A DNA stretch of 64,000 nt from Epiperipatus broadwayi (taxonomy: Eukaryota > Onychophora > Udeonychophora > Euonychophora > Peripatidae): contig JAQFVV010000030.1 in NCBI GenBank assembly GCA_028023455.1, positions 10,653,649 through 10,717,648 on the forward strand, read 5' to 3'. Shown piece by piece: positions 35,206-46,130 of the stretch. The notes under the pieces were generated by a model that was not told the origin of the DNA, did no database searches, and was given only the letters and a program-made list of their open reading frames with translations. Numbering within the stretch: the first letter of the stretch is position 1; each line of letters opens with the position of its first letter. The position numbers were made by a program, and so were the translations under genes.

Positions 35206-36867
35206 AAAAAGGATTACCTTTTTTTAAAATATGTAGAATGATTATAGCTAATGTATAACATAAAAGAAATTATCACAAATAAGATTTTTTTTTTTGCTTT
35301 TATTATTAAACTTTCTCATCTCAAGCCTATGTTAATCCAGCCATCACCCATCACATGAGTTCCTTCATTTTTCAGATGAGGTATTCTGGACTTTTATGCT
35401 ATCGTTGCCAGTTCAATATTTTTTCATTACTCAATTTTCATACAAGGTAGAGACTGATTTCTATCCGCTTTAAACACAATGTGTGTGCGTGTGTTTGTTT
35501 ATAAACACAATCAGCAAACGTCAATAAACTCGTAAATAATTATATACTTTTAAAAATTAATTTTATTTTATATTGTTTTTATAATCCTATTTTGCCGACA
35601 GTTGTTTTTTAGAAAATAAGTTCTAATATTTATTGAAATTGAATCCTAATAATACATTTATAATAATAATAAAAAAATTAATTATTTTTACAAATATATA
35701 TACAATATAGAGATTACATATATTAAGGTATTATCGGTTATAACATTTTTTATAAACAAATGATTACTTTATCTTGGAAAATTTTATCAATAATTGCACA
35801 GTATAAATTTGTTTATGTTATCATCAACTATAAAATAATTTATTAATTAGTGAAAATGCTTTTAAAAATATATATTTAAAAGTTATGCTATTAATAAATA
35901 CTGCCAAAAGTAATAAAAAAATTAATAAGTTTATTGTCATTATTAAAAAAAAAACTTTCACTATGTTTACAAGTTCAGAAACCAATTTAGCTTAAATAAA
36001 GAGTATTTTATTCTTTTTTAAATGAGGCCTTTTGTATATTCGTCATCAGTTTTATTAATCAAAAATATAAAAGATCTAAAGTTCAAAATAAGATAAAAAT
36101 AACTCATTATTCACAGACTAAGAAATATAAAAATGATATACTGTATGTTCAAAAATCTGAACTTTACTTAAAGACCAAAATTTATGGAATGAAAAATTAT
36201 ATTTAAAAAAAAATGAAATTCAAAGGATTATCAACCACAAAAGTTACAATCCTTCAAAGTATATACGCACGAAAAATCTCATTTCTTTAGAGTGTAGCCC
36301 ATAGATAAATCTGTCATTGATTCAGAGCAATGCATATATATATATATATTAAAACTAGAAATGATAAAATCGGTAGAAGAAATTTATAAAAAAAAAAATT
36401 TTTTAAATTTCATTCCTGTTCAAACAATGATATTAAAGTAAAAAGCTGCTTAGAATTGTAAAATTATAATTAATTTGATATATCATTAAATATCATATTA
36501 ATTCTATAAAAGACTTTATTAATGAAGAAAGTTTATTAAAGTTATAAAGAAGAAATACTAGAATAAAGTCTTCCATACATTTCATGATGTTACCTCTCTT
36601 TTTAATAATAGTTTCATTTTTAATGGCTGAAATAAATTTTCTTCCAATACCAAGGTATTATTTATAAATTTAAAACTTTCATTTTTATATAACTTTCTTT
36701 TCTGATTCACAATTATATTTTTTATATTACTATAAACTTTTTCCATATTTTATAGAACCAGAGATATTCAATTCTTCTTAATAAATCATTTTTAAATAAT
36801 TTTATATTCTTTCTTTTTTTAAATATACTGATAAAATGTTGCTTTTTTAAGCAACTATTTTTGTTTT
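35206..36867. other. Intronic AT-rich DNA, nothing recognised
   Basis: No supported feature apart from short TA runs (for example about 36336-36348). Confidence 0.5.
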
Positions 36868-37490
36868 AAACCACTAAACATCACATGATCACTATTTCTT
36901 ATGCTTGCTCATAACTGTTATTAAAACAGGCAAAATTCTCCATACAGTAGTGCCACTCAGGGAAATCCAGAGTAATCAGTGGATGCCAGAAGGCTTGTGC
37001 ATAAAATCCCTATCTAGTGCCTACTCATCCAATATCCCCAGACTAGTTTCTGGCTTATGGCCTTTGTCAGTGAGGAGCCCTAGATCTGAAAGCACTGCAC
37101 CTAGATCTTAGGATTTAATGCAACCCTATAGCAGTCACCTTTTATCTCTACTTAACTGCAAAACTATGAGAATGAAATTGAAAACAATATTTTCAATCCA
37201 AGCTCATTATCTTATATAGTCATATAGGTCTGAACTCAGTTCAGTACCCATACATTTTGGTGTCTTTGACTCTTTAACAACCATAGCCACCACTATCCTA
37301 TTAGGCAGGATTGTTGTTAAACCACTAAACATCTCATGCTCACTGTTTTTATGCTTGCCAATAACCATTATTTAAACAGGCAAAACTCTATACAATAGTG
37401 CCTTAAGCCTTCTGGCATCCATTGATTACTCTGGCTTGCACTGAGTGGCACTACTGTATGGAGAGTTTTGCCTATTTTAATATTTTTATT
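36868..37490. mobile_element. PLE terminal repeats, family 3 (direct and inverted copies)
   Basis: AAACCACTAAACATC...TTATGCTTGC and AAAACAGGCAAAA occur at 36868-36950 and again at 37317-37390. GCCTTCTGGCATCCATTGAT through GTGGCACTACTGTATGGAG (37405-37480) is the inverse of 36945-36995. The first copy extends through a hammerhead motif to about 37110. The same family is found at 44519-44830 and 63668-63890. Confidence 0.8.
37029..37085 (-). ncRNA. Hammerhead motif, family 3, core mutated
   Basis: The minus strand reads core CTGACAA (G8 changed to A), stem II GGC-CATAA-GCC, GAA, palindromic stem III ACTAGT, cleavage-position C, then CTGGGG and ATTGG. The G8 change should inactivate it. Confidence 0.55.
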
Positions 37491-38967
37491 TTAGTTTTTA
37501 CCTTATTGATTTCAGTTAATTTCAAAGTCTGTAAATATTTTTAAAGGATTAACAAGTTCTAATTTAAATTCATTTATTAATATGTAGTTTATATCTCATT
37601 AATCAATGATCACTTCCTGTGTTGAATCTATTAAGAATATTGCAATCCTGAAAAACATATTTTCTGTTAATCAAAATACTGTATAATCTAATTTTGCTAA
37701 ATTTTCATCTATGATCTCATTCATTCTCATTATCATAGTCAAATGTTCCTATAGTATTTTTAATTGTTTTCTAATTCTAGCACGGACATCTATGACAATT
37801 TTAAAATCTTGTTTCATATGAACAAAATCGTTTTGCTTATTATTATAAAATTTCCCTATTTCTTACTTTTAATGAAATTTGCTGGGTCATAAATTTGAAT
37901 TACATTTATTTCATATCTTCTATTAAATTGAATAAGTAATCTTTCCTTTGTGTATGATATAGCATTAATCTCCACATTATTGTTTTTGCACTTTTTGTTT
38001 ATAATAAATCCTATTCCATTTGTGCTTTCAATACACTCTTTATATTAAAATGCATCTTCACTTTTCAACTCAACTGTTTCTTCTCTTTTTTTCTAATGTC
38101 ATAATGTCCAACAATATTGCATTAAATATTAAACAGTTCTTTTTTTAATTAATGTAAACTTTGTTTACTTAAAAGTAATATGATGATGTAAGTAATTAAA
38201 TAAAATAATCATCCGAATGTTAATCTGGATTATCTATGTAAGTAAACATTGATATTCAAAATTTTTTTATTATCTGATTAAACCTGACATTTACCAATAG
38301 ATATGAAAGCTAAAATATAAATTCACTATTTTTGTAAATTAATTATAATAACAATCACCCCTTAAGCCATCAACAATCTCAATCTATAGACAAAGCGCTG
38401 CCACCTTTTCAATAGTCTGATTTGTTTATATAGACACTAAAGAAGTGTATGCTAAGAAGTTTGAATAACCTTCATTAATCAGGCAAATATAACCTGTTCT
38501 GAAAGCAGACTAATAAATAATCAATTATAACTTTCAGATTCTGAAAGCAGAATAATAGTCATATATAATTTCCAAATTCTATATAAAGTATATATTTACT
38601 AAGAAAATCATGTCAGTTACTCATCTACATTTATAAACCTAATAAAGCCTTGAGTAATTGGCTTGATTGTTTCAATAAACTATGATCCAAGAGAAAAACT
38701 GACCAAACAATCAATTATTGCTCAATTAACATCAATATGTAATGGTGTTGGAAAGAACAAACCTGGTTGTTTCAATTACAACCCAGAATTAACAATCCAA
38801 TCATTTATGAGATTTGAATTAAATAGGTAATTCTAATAATTATAAAATGAAATCAATTTAATATAGAGTTTGTAATATGCTTCTGTTTGTAATTACTGTT
38901 CTTTTCTTTGTTTAATAATTAAAGTAAAAGACATTTTTAATTGTAGTAACTTCATTAGTATTTGTTT

Positions 38968-38969
<2 letters not shown>
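37491..38969. other. Intronic AT-rich DNA, nothing recognised
   Basis: No supported feature. Confidence 0.5.

Positions 38970-39006
<37 letters not shown>
38970..39006. repeat. (CA)n(TA)n microsatellite
   Basis: Eleven or so CA units run into TA units directly before a PLE terminus. Confidence 0.9.
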
Positions 39007-39039
39007 CTGTTATTTTCAGGAATATGTAGTAAAAACATA

Positions 39040-40483
39040 TAATAGCTAAATAGCTGGTGTTTCAGTGCAGTATCAAGTACTTTCCTCAGAGCTTTTTCTT
39101 TCTCAAATCATAAGAATGTATGTGGTGATATTTAAAAATTTTTTTTCCTTATTTATTTTCTTATCATTCTCAAATTTTATTGGTTGAGAAGTTTAAAAAT
39201 ATTTTATTCTCCAGTAGCTTTTTTCAAATATTGTTAATTTTTTTCAAGCCACACTTTTATTTATGCTCTTAGGCCTTTTAAAAATCACTATAGCTTTCCT
39301 TAGGAGTCTCTGGTCATATTATTTAATTTTTTCCAGAATATATGCTTTATTAAAATTGTTTAGTTAATTTAATGTGTGAATAAATAGCTGATAAATTGGA
39401 TTTTTTTTTAACTGCCACAATATATTCTTCTTTTCTTATGTTTATTCTACAATTGATCTGTCCAATGTATGAATGTAAATAAATTTCACATGGAATTTCA
39501 TATAGATTATGTCACTCCGAAGAAGTTTTATCTTTAAGGCATGAAAATACTGTGTGGATATTATTTTTCTTTAAAACGTTATCAATTTTATCAGTTATTC
39601 CCTTTCTATATGGTAAAATTGTCTTAATTTTTGAAGTACCAAAATCTTTTCTTCTTATTATATAAAAAAGCCCTATTAATAATCTTGTGATCAAAATAAT
39701 TACAAAGAAACATTTTAGTGACCTAGATATCTTAATGAAAATGGCTGTCATCAGAAAGTCTCTTAGTTCTATCTAACAGTGTCTTTGCCACTGAAAGTAA
39801 TTGTGCTGGATAGTGATTAGAAGAAAATGTAGATATCTCCCAGTGTATGTTTGCTTTCTATATATACCATGGGATACAGAACCAACCTTTTTTATTTCAA
39901 TTGAAACATCTAGATATGGAAGTGTTATTATTTTCTACTTCCATAGTAAATTTGATGTTGATGTAAAAAGAGTTTAAGGAAATTAAAAAATCATCAAAAA
40001 CATGCTTATCATGAGGCCAAATAACAAAGGCATCATCAACATATCTTAGACATACAGATGGTATTTAACTGATGATAACAGTTTCCCAAGTTCTCCATAA
40101 AAATAGAAGCCAATTTTGGAAAAATTTGTGAGCCCATAGCTAAACCTGATGTTTATTAATACATCTAATCATCAAAACAAAAAAAATGTATTTAATAAAC
40201 CATGTTCAATCAAACTCGCAACAAAATCAGACAATTGAATATTTTTCAAAACTTCAATAGCTGCCTTTACAAATACACTAGTAAAAAGTGAAACAATATC
40301 AAAACATATCAAAATATCATTTTTAGTTAATTTAACATCTTGGATAAACTCAAGAAAATAATTTGCATTTCTAACATAAGATGACATTTCTGTTAAATGT
40401 GGCTGTAGAAAAGAAGATGCGTTGGTGAACCAACTGCACTTACAATCGATCTTTATCTCATGGTATATATAGAAAGCAAACAC
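39040..40483 (-). pseudogene. Penelope-like element C: RT and GIY-YIG remnants
   Basis: Minus-strand order: CFDIVSLFTSV (about 40270-40240), the PLE RT motif with the first catalytic Asp. GLAMGSQIFPKLASIFMENL (about 40145-40085). YVDDAFVIW (about 40045-40015), the catalytic box. SVAKTLLDRT (about 39800-39770). TILPYRKGITDKI (about 39630-39590). A nuclease remnant with HSYIGQI (about 39470-39440) and RKAIVIFKRP (about 39300). It ends in a family-2-like terminal repeat at 39050-39115 containing CTGAGGAAAGTACTTGATAC, then TGAAACACC. Many stops and frame changes. It faces a second copy of itself at 40500-41290. Confidence 0.87.
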
Positions 40484-40499
40484 ACACTGGAAGATATCA

Positions 40500-41290
40500 T
40501 CATTTTTTTCTCATCACCTTTCAGCACAATTATTTTCAGTGGCAAAGATATTTTTAGATAGAACTAAGAAACTATCTGGTGTCAGCCATATAATGGATTT
40601 GATCACAGGGTTATTAATAGAGATGTTTATATAATAAGAAAAAATGTTGATACTTAAAAAATTAAGATTATTCTATGATATATAAAGGGAGTAATTAATA
40701 AAATTGGTAATGTTTTAAAAAAAAATAATATCCAGACATTTTATACTACATTAAAAAAAAATTAATGAAGTATTTCCACACCTTAAAAATAAAATTTCTT
40801 TGGAGTGTCACTGTGTATATGATATTCCATGTAAAATTTGTTACATTTATACACTGAACAGACCAATCATAGAATAAACATAAGAAAGGAAGAACACATT
40901 TTGGCAGTCAGAGAAAAATCCAATCCATCAGTCAAATATTCACAATAACTAACCATGACATCAATTTTAATAAAACACATATTCTGGCAAAAATTGAACA
41001 GTATGACTTAAGAGACTTCTCAGAGAAGCTACAGACATTTTTAGAATATCCAAGAGCATAAATGAAAAGTGTGAATTAAAGAAAATTGACAATATTTGGA
41101 AAAGCTATTGGAGAATAAAATATTTTTAAAAACTTCTCAACCAATAGAATTTGAGTACGAGGAGGAAATAACAAAAGAAAAAAATAATGACTTTAAATCT
41201 CACCAAACATATTCTTATGATTTGAGAAAGAAGAAGCTGCAGGAAAATTCTTGTTATTGTACTGAAATATCAGTTGTTAGCTATTATATG
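40500..41290 (+). pseudogene. Second, inverted copy of PLE C (3' part)
   Basis: The plus strand shows SVAKIFLDRTKKLSG (about 40540-40585), then DIPCKICYIYTLNRPIIE (about 40820-40870, a decayed GIY-YIG start) and LREATDIFR (about 41010-41040, region of the catalytic Glu). The tail AAAGCTATTGGAGAATAAAA and the decayed terminal hairpin near 41240-41285 match the inverse of 39050-39260. With the minus-strand copy it forms a head-to-head inverted pair about 2.2 kb across. An open frame at 41096-41473 lies in this 3' tail and has no independent support. Confidence 0.82.
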
Positions 41291-41429
41291 TTTTTACTAC
41301 TTGAAAATAATACTATGAATTCATCATTTATCCAAGAGAATAATATTTTTGCATTTTGGCTGCTTTGTTTACCACACTTTATTCATGTAGTGTATATATA
41401 TATATATGTTGATATGAAGATTTTCACTG

Positions 41430-41712
41430 GTTGCATATATAAAAGATATATTTTGCGGGTTCATCCATGTTAAAAAAATTTAATATTGATATACCGACAT
41501 TTCAATTTTTTTAAAAAACATTCTTAGATTTAACATTTTTGCTATTGGTGGAACTTTAACGTTTTTTTTTTCAAATCAGTGATTGTAGCGCCTCTACAAT
41601 TGTCTTTCTACCTTTTATCACCCAGTGAGTGACTTGTGTGACCAAATCAAAATGTTGTATATCAATATTAAAATTTTTTAACACAGATGAACCCGCAAAA
41701 TGTTTTATATAT
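41430..41712. mobile_element. Inverted pair of family 7 PLE terminal repeats
   Basis: ATTTTGCGGGTTCATCCATG (about 41452) and its inverse near 41690, and the inner parts (TTAATATTGATATACCGACA and its inverse near 41660), bracket about 130 bp. That interior includes GTAGCGCCTCTACAATTGTC and the CTTGTGTGACCAA hairpin. Homologous to 20163-20420, the terminal repeat of PLE B. Confidence 0.75.
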
Positions 41713-41951
41713 ATATAAAGCTTAACATGATCTTAAAATATATTAGAGATTAAATATTGTTCATTTTAAATATTAAACTGATAGGTTTAAAGTGAATACT
41801 AAGAAAAACATCATGTTAAATATAAACACATATCTGCATAGATTTGTAAAAATAACATTTTGATTTAATCAGTCAATTTGCATTAACAATATTATAATTG
41901 CAAGTTTATCAAAACTAACTTTTTATTTAGTTTTAATTAACTTATAGCTCT

Positions 41952-42051
41952 AAATATTGCTAAGACTGGTCAAGCATTGGTGGTCGGTTAGCGGGTTCAC
42001 TTCCCGGCTGATCCTATGACACATGGGGGAAAAAAAATATTGCTAAGACTG
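41952..42051 (+). mobile_element. tRNA-like mini-SINE, copy 4, internally deleted, with target duplication
   Basis: TCAAGCATTGGTGGTCGGTT runs directly into AGCGGGTTCACTTCCCGGCT and GATCCTATGACACATG. The D-arm to variable-arm part of the tRNA-like head is missing, while the B-box GGTTCACTTCC and both ends are kept. The 17-bp direct repeat AAATATTGCTAAGACTG (41952-41968 and 42035-42051) brackets it. The duplication is perfect, so the insertion is recent. Confidence 0.9.
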
Positions 42052-43197
42052 ATATAACTGATTAAATTGAAATATCCTTTTTACAAATATATGCAGGAAT
42101 GTGTTTGTAATCAATAATGCAGGTTATTTTAGCATTCGATTTTAATTTGGCTTAGTTATGTACCAACATGAATTTAATAAATTTCTAGTCCAAGTGATTT
42201 ATTGCCTAAATCTTCATGGTTCCTTTCCTGCTGCAGCCAAATTAATTTTTACTAACGGAGAAAATGATAGCTACTCTTCCAGCTAATTCACATCTTTCAG
42301 TTTCTCTAACAGATCATTAATTCAGCACATTTTCCATTCAGAGAGTAGAATGACTTTGTTAGTAGTCCAAACCTACATTAAATGTATCACTGATAAACTC
42401 TACACATTAACTAACTAAATTTATTATATCTTTCATAAATTTTCCTGAAAATTATTTAAATCTGCAAAGCGAAAGCATTTTTTTTAAAGAAACTTTTCAG
42501 AGGTGTTTTTGTTTTCAAATTGATAATGTCTTAATCTATTACTACTAAACCATTTATATATTGTTCTGTTTTCATTAAATTGTATTTAAAAACAATTTGC
42601 TTTCTTTTTTGAATTAATGTTATTTGTATATATTATTTTAAAAAAATATTAAAATTATTATTTTTGATAAATTATTATTAATCTCTCTATTAAGAAGAGT
42701 ATGTTTATTAATTATTGCTTATGATTTCTCTTGATTGTTAATTTATTACGCTCTATGTAATATGTCAAAGTGTTTGAGTCTTATAATTACCCAAACTAAG
42801 TCTAATCATATGCATATAGAAAGGCATAAGTAATAATTAGGGATTTGATAGGTATTATGCTATCTTAATTTAATCAAGAAATTGCATATAATTTCTTAAT
42901 AATTACTAATAATAGCATGAAATCATCTAAAATATTGTCTTAAGAAGTGCACAGTTATTATTCACAAAGCATTCTCATACTTTATATATTTTTTCTATTC
43001 ACTAATGGCAACCTAACATATCTCCCTTCATGCTTTTATTCTGATTATTGGAATCAATGGTATTATTTGTACTTTTGATGTTTGCATTTTAGATAATCAT
43101 CATTATCATTGATACTATCATCATCTAAATGCCATTATGTATCTGTTCTTCCTTCATAATCTCTCCAACATTTATTCAGCTACATATAAGATTTGAA
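42052..43197. other. Intronic AT-rich DNA, nothing recognised
   Basis: No supported feature. Confidence 0.5.
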
Positions 43198-43328
43198 ACA
43201 CAGGCATTCTTCATATACCTGGAATTTAATTGTAAATATAGGGGATTTGAACACAGACTTTCAAGAACCCTTCAACTATCCACACTATCTCATACTACTG
43301 ATACACATGACCACATACATGTAGAAAA

Positions 43329-43393
43329 GATAAACAACCACCAATATATGTATTTCGCACTAAACCAGCACTCATTAGTTGGTCTAGATTATC
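43329..43393 (-). ncRNA. Hammerhead motif, family 1, minus copy, core mutated
   Basis: The minus strand keeps stem I (GATAA..ACCAA with TTGGT..TTATC), stem II, GAA and the short stem III, but the core reads CTAATGA (G5 changed to A), which should abolish cleavage. Confidence 0.6.
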
Positions 43394-43541
43394 ATCTCCC
43401 AAACATATATATAATCAGTGCTCAGTTTATATTATGGCTGAAGAGTTGGAGATTGGAATAGATTAAAGCCTTTTCATTAAAGTATGAGGATTGGCTAGCT
43501 TAATATAAACTGAGCACTGATTATATATGTGTGTGGGAGTT

Positions 43542-43606
43542 GATAATCTAGACCAACTGATGAGTGCTGATTTAGCACAAAATACATGTATTGGTAATTA
43601 TTTATC
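43542..43606 (+). ncRNA. Hammerhead motif, family 1, plus copy, core mutated
   Basis: The core CTGATGA (43557-43563), stem II GTGCT-GATTT-AGCAC and stem I are kept, but GAAA reads AAAA (G12 changed to A). Likely inactive. Confidence 0.6.
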
Positions 43607-43715
43607 TTTTCTACATGTGTGTGCTCATGTGTATCAGTAATATGAGATAGTGTGGATAGTTGAAAGGTGCTTGAAAGTCTGTGTTCAAACCCCTATATTT
43701 ACAATTCAGCTACAT

Positions 43716-44518
43716 ATAATAAAAGAGTGCCAATGTTTTATGATCATTGATTTATCTAGTAATCAGAATCAGCAGATAACTTTATTTCCACCTTTTCTTA
43801 TTATATATAACACACTGTGGACAGTCAAGAATGGAATGGACTCACCTGGTCTTTAAGCTTTTCATGTTTATAAACTTAAAATTTGTCACAATTATGTAAA
43901 TACAGAATGAACTTAATATATCAGACATAAGAAAACATGTTGGTAATAATTATTAAATTAGTAGTCAATGATACAAGGAAGAAATTTGAATTTTACCTGT
44001 AATGACATACTCTTAATAACTGAACTGAAGTTAATATGTGTAAATGTTTAACTAGAATAACTCAATATGTACATACTTTCCTCTTAGACTATGAATAAAG
44101 AACACTCTGCTGACAAAAAACTAAGATCTATTCTGGAACCTTTGATAACAGAATGCTACTTATTCAGAACCTCCATCTCCATTCTTGTATAATTGATTAT
44201 TAATTTAATTATTAATATAATGTTTTTATATGGTTGATATATTGATTTCACTTTGTATTTTCATTAAGATTGACAAAGGTAAACTTATAAACATCAAATG
44301 TTTAACGAATAGATGGATCCATTCTATTTTTTGAGCCTTTGACAACAGTGTTATTTATTTATAGCCCTCTTTAATTACATATACTTATTACAGAATAATA
44401 TTTTTTCTATCCAGAAATCAATAAAGTTTTAATATTGAAGATATATCAACATTAAAACTAAAAATCCTCTTCAAATTAATTGTTCATCATAATATTAAAA
44501 AACTCATAATACTTCTAA
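43716..44518. other. Intronic AT-rich DNA, nothing recognised
   Basis: No supported feature. Confidence 0.5.
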
Positions 44519-44830
44519 TATTAAAACAGGCAAAACTCTCCATATAGTAGTGCCACTAAGTGCAAGCCAGAGTAATCATCAGAAGGCTTGTAAGATCTAG
44601 GTGCAGTGCTCTCAGATCCAAGGCTCCTCACTGACGAAAGCCACAAACTAGAAACTAGTCTGCAGATATTGGATGAGTAGGCAGGGATTTTATTTGCAAG
44701 CCTTTTGGAATCTGTTGATTACTTTGGCTTGCACTGAGTGGCATTACTCTATGGAGAGTTTTGCCTGTTTTAATAAGTTATGAGCAAGCATAAGAAATGA
44801 TGATTGTGATGTTTAGTGGTTTAATATTTC
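44519..44830. mobile_element. PLE terminal repeat, family 3, inverted pair with hammerhead
   Basis: TTAAAACAGGCAAAACTCTC at 44520 and its inverse at about 44755-44774 form arms of 75-80 bp. The interior holds the hammerhead at 44618-44672. The flank AAGCATAAGAAATGATG and TGTTTAGTGGTTTA matches 36868 and 63845 in orientation-corrected form. Confidence 0.82.
44618..44672 (+). ncRNA. Hammerhead motif, family 3, core bases present
   Basis: Stem I pairs CCAA (44618-44621) with TTGG (44669-44672) and CA with TG next to the core. The core CTGACGA (44631-44637) fits CUGANGA. GAA is at 44651-44653, with palindromic stem III ACTAGT and cleavage-position C at 44660. Stem II is poor in this copy (AAGCCACAAACTA) but pairs as AGC/GCT or GGC/GCC in the sister copies. 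Confidence 0.55.
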
Positions 44831-46130
44831 TAATATTGCATATCTTTTTAAAATTCTTGGATTTACATTTATTATTAAGAGAGTGCATTTTAAAGATAGT
44901 ATTCTGACTTCAAATCATTTCATAAACAAACAAGTTCTATTAAAGATAGTTCAAATAATATTGTAATAACATTTGGATATATAATTCTTATGTATTGAAC
45001 ATTTACAAACCTTCCAATACAAATTGGCCCTCCTCTTCCAGATCTTCTTACACTCTGGATTTATAGATTTAACTTTTCTTAGTAATATTTGACAATATAC
45101 AAATGAAGATATAGTACATTTTAAAATTTTAAAACAGATGGATTTAAAGAACATATACTTATTTTATAATGCCAATCAAAACGATTTTACATTCTGTCAG
45201 ATGGAGAACAGAGATAACTCCAGGTTTGTTTTGTTTCAACAAAAAAGGGTTTATCGTTATCTGCAGATCTATTGATATTGAATCATGTTTCTTTAGTCAA
45301 TATAAACTGAGTCTAATCATTTTTGGAATTCACTTTTCTATAGTTAAAACTGATATTTCTGAGATAGAATTTAAGAAAGCTAATGAAAGTTGTTATAGTG
45401 GACATCTTGAAAGAAGTATTAATAAAATCTCTCCATTACCCATTTGCAATGATGGGTTTAACAAGCTCATGACAAAAATTATCAAAGATTCCATTCCTCA
45501 TGGATATACAAACAGTATAAAATGGATGAAGTGTCTGTGTATATATTTCTTACCCCCACACACTAAAGAATATTAAACCCCAAATTGTAAATTAATGCAT
45601 AATATTGTATTATATAATATTTTTGTTTCATTTTATTTTGTTATTTTAATAAATGTAAATATACTACATTTATAATTTTATATCAGTTTTTTATTTTTTT
45701 GTAAAAAGTTGTTTACATGTTGGAACCTGTTATAAAGAAAATAAAAATATAATTAAAAAGTAATCGTAAATGTTCCAACGCGTCTGTATTATATTTTTAA
45801 ATCATAAGATTTTCTATGTTATGCATTAAGAAAAGTCAGGTGGCCATTGTTTTACCAAATATAAAAATACAATAATGTATTAATGGCCACTCTGCTTTGT
45901 ACTCTTATTTTTACAAACAAAAGAGTTTGAAGAATTTGGATGCCAATGCAGAGATAGAAAAATCTGGTTTATTTGTTGTATCGCTATGTTTAATTTTAAT
46001 CTGTAGTAAAAGAATTTTTCTTTGTATTTAAATTTGAAACTGATAAAATTAAATTAAAAATAATATATAAAATTAATTAAAAATAACATTCTTTAAAAGA
46101 AAGTATGCGAATTATTTTTAAATCAATTAG
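44831..46130. other. Intronic DNA; one unsupported 135-codon open frame
   Basis: A plus-strand open frame at 45169-45576 (135 codons) is the longest non-repeat frame here. It has no recognisable domain, no signal peptide and no obvious splice context, and it may be a decayed retrocopy or chance. The rest is AT-rich with no element seen. Confidence 0.35.

Larger units (their letters stand above)
43198..43715. mobile_element. Inverted pair of family 1 PLE terminal repeats
   Basis: The arms 43198-43440 and about 43490-43715 are inverted copies (for example ATATAGGGGATTTGAACACA against the inverse around 43685, and ATCAGTGCTCAGTTTATATT against its inverse near 43507). Each arm carries one hammerhead-like unit pointing away from the other. 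The spacer is about 50 bp. No coding is attached. Open frames here are incidental. Confidence 0.85.

Noticed and set aside
45169-45576. 135-codon open frame on the plus strand
   Set aside because: No recognisable domain, signal or splice context; length is not exceptional for chance or for a decayed repeat. Left as unsupported.
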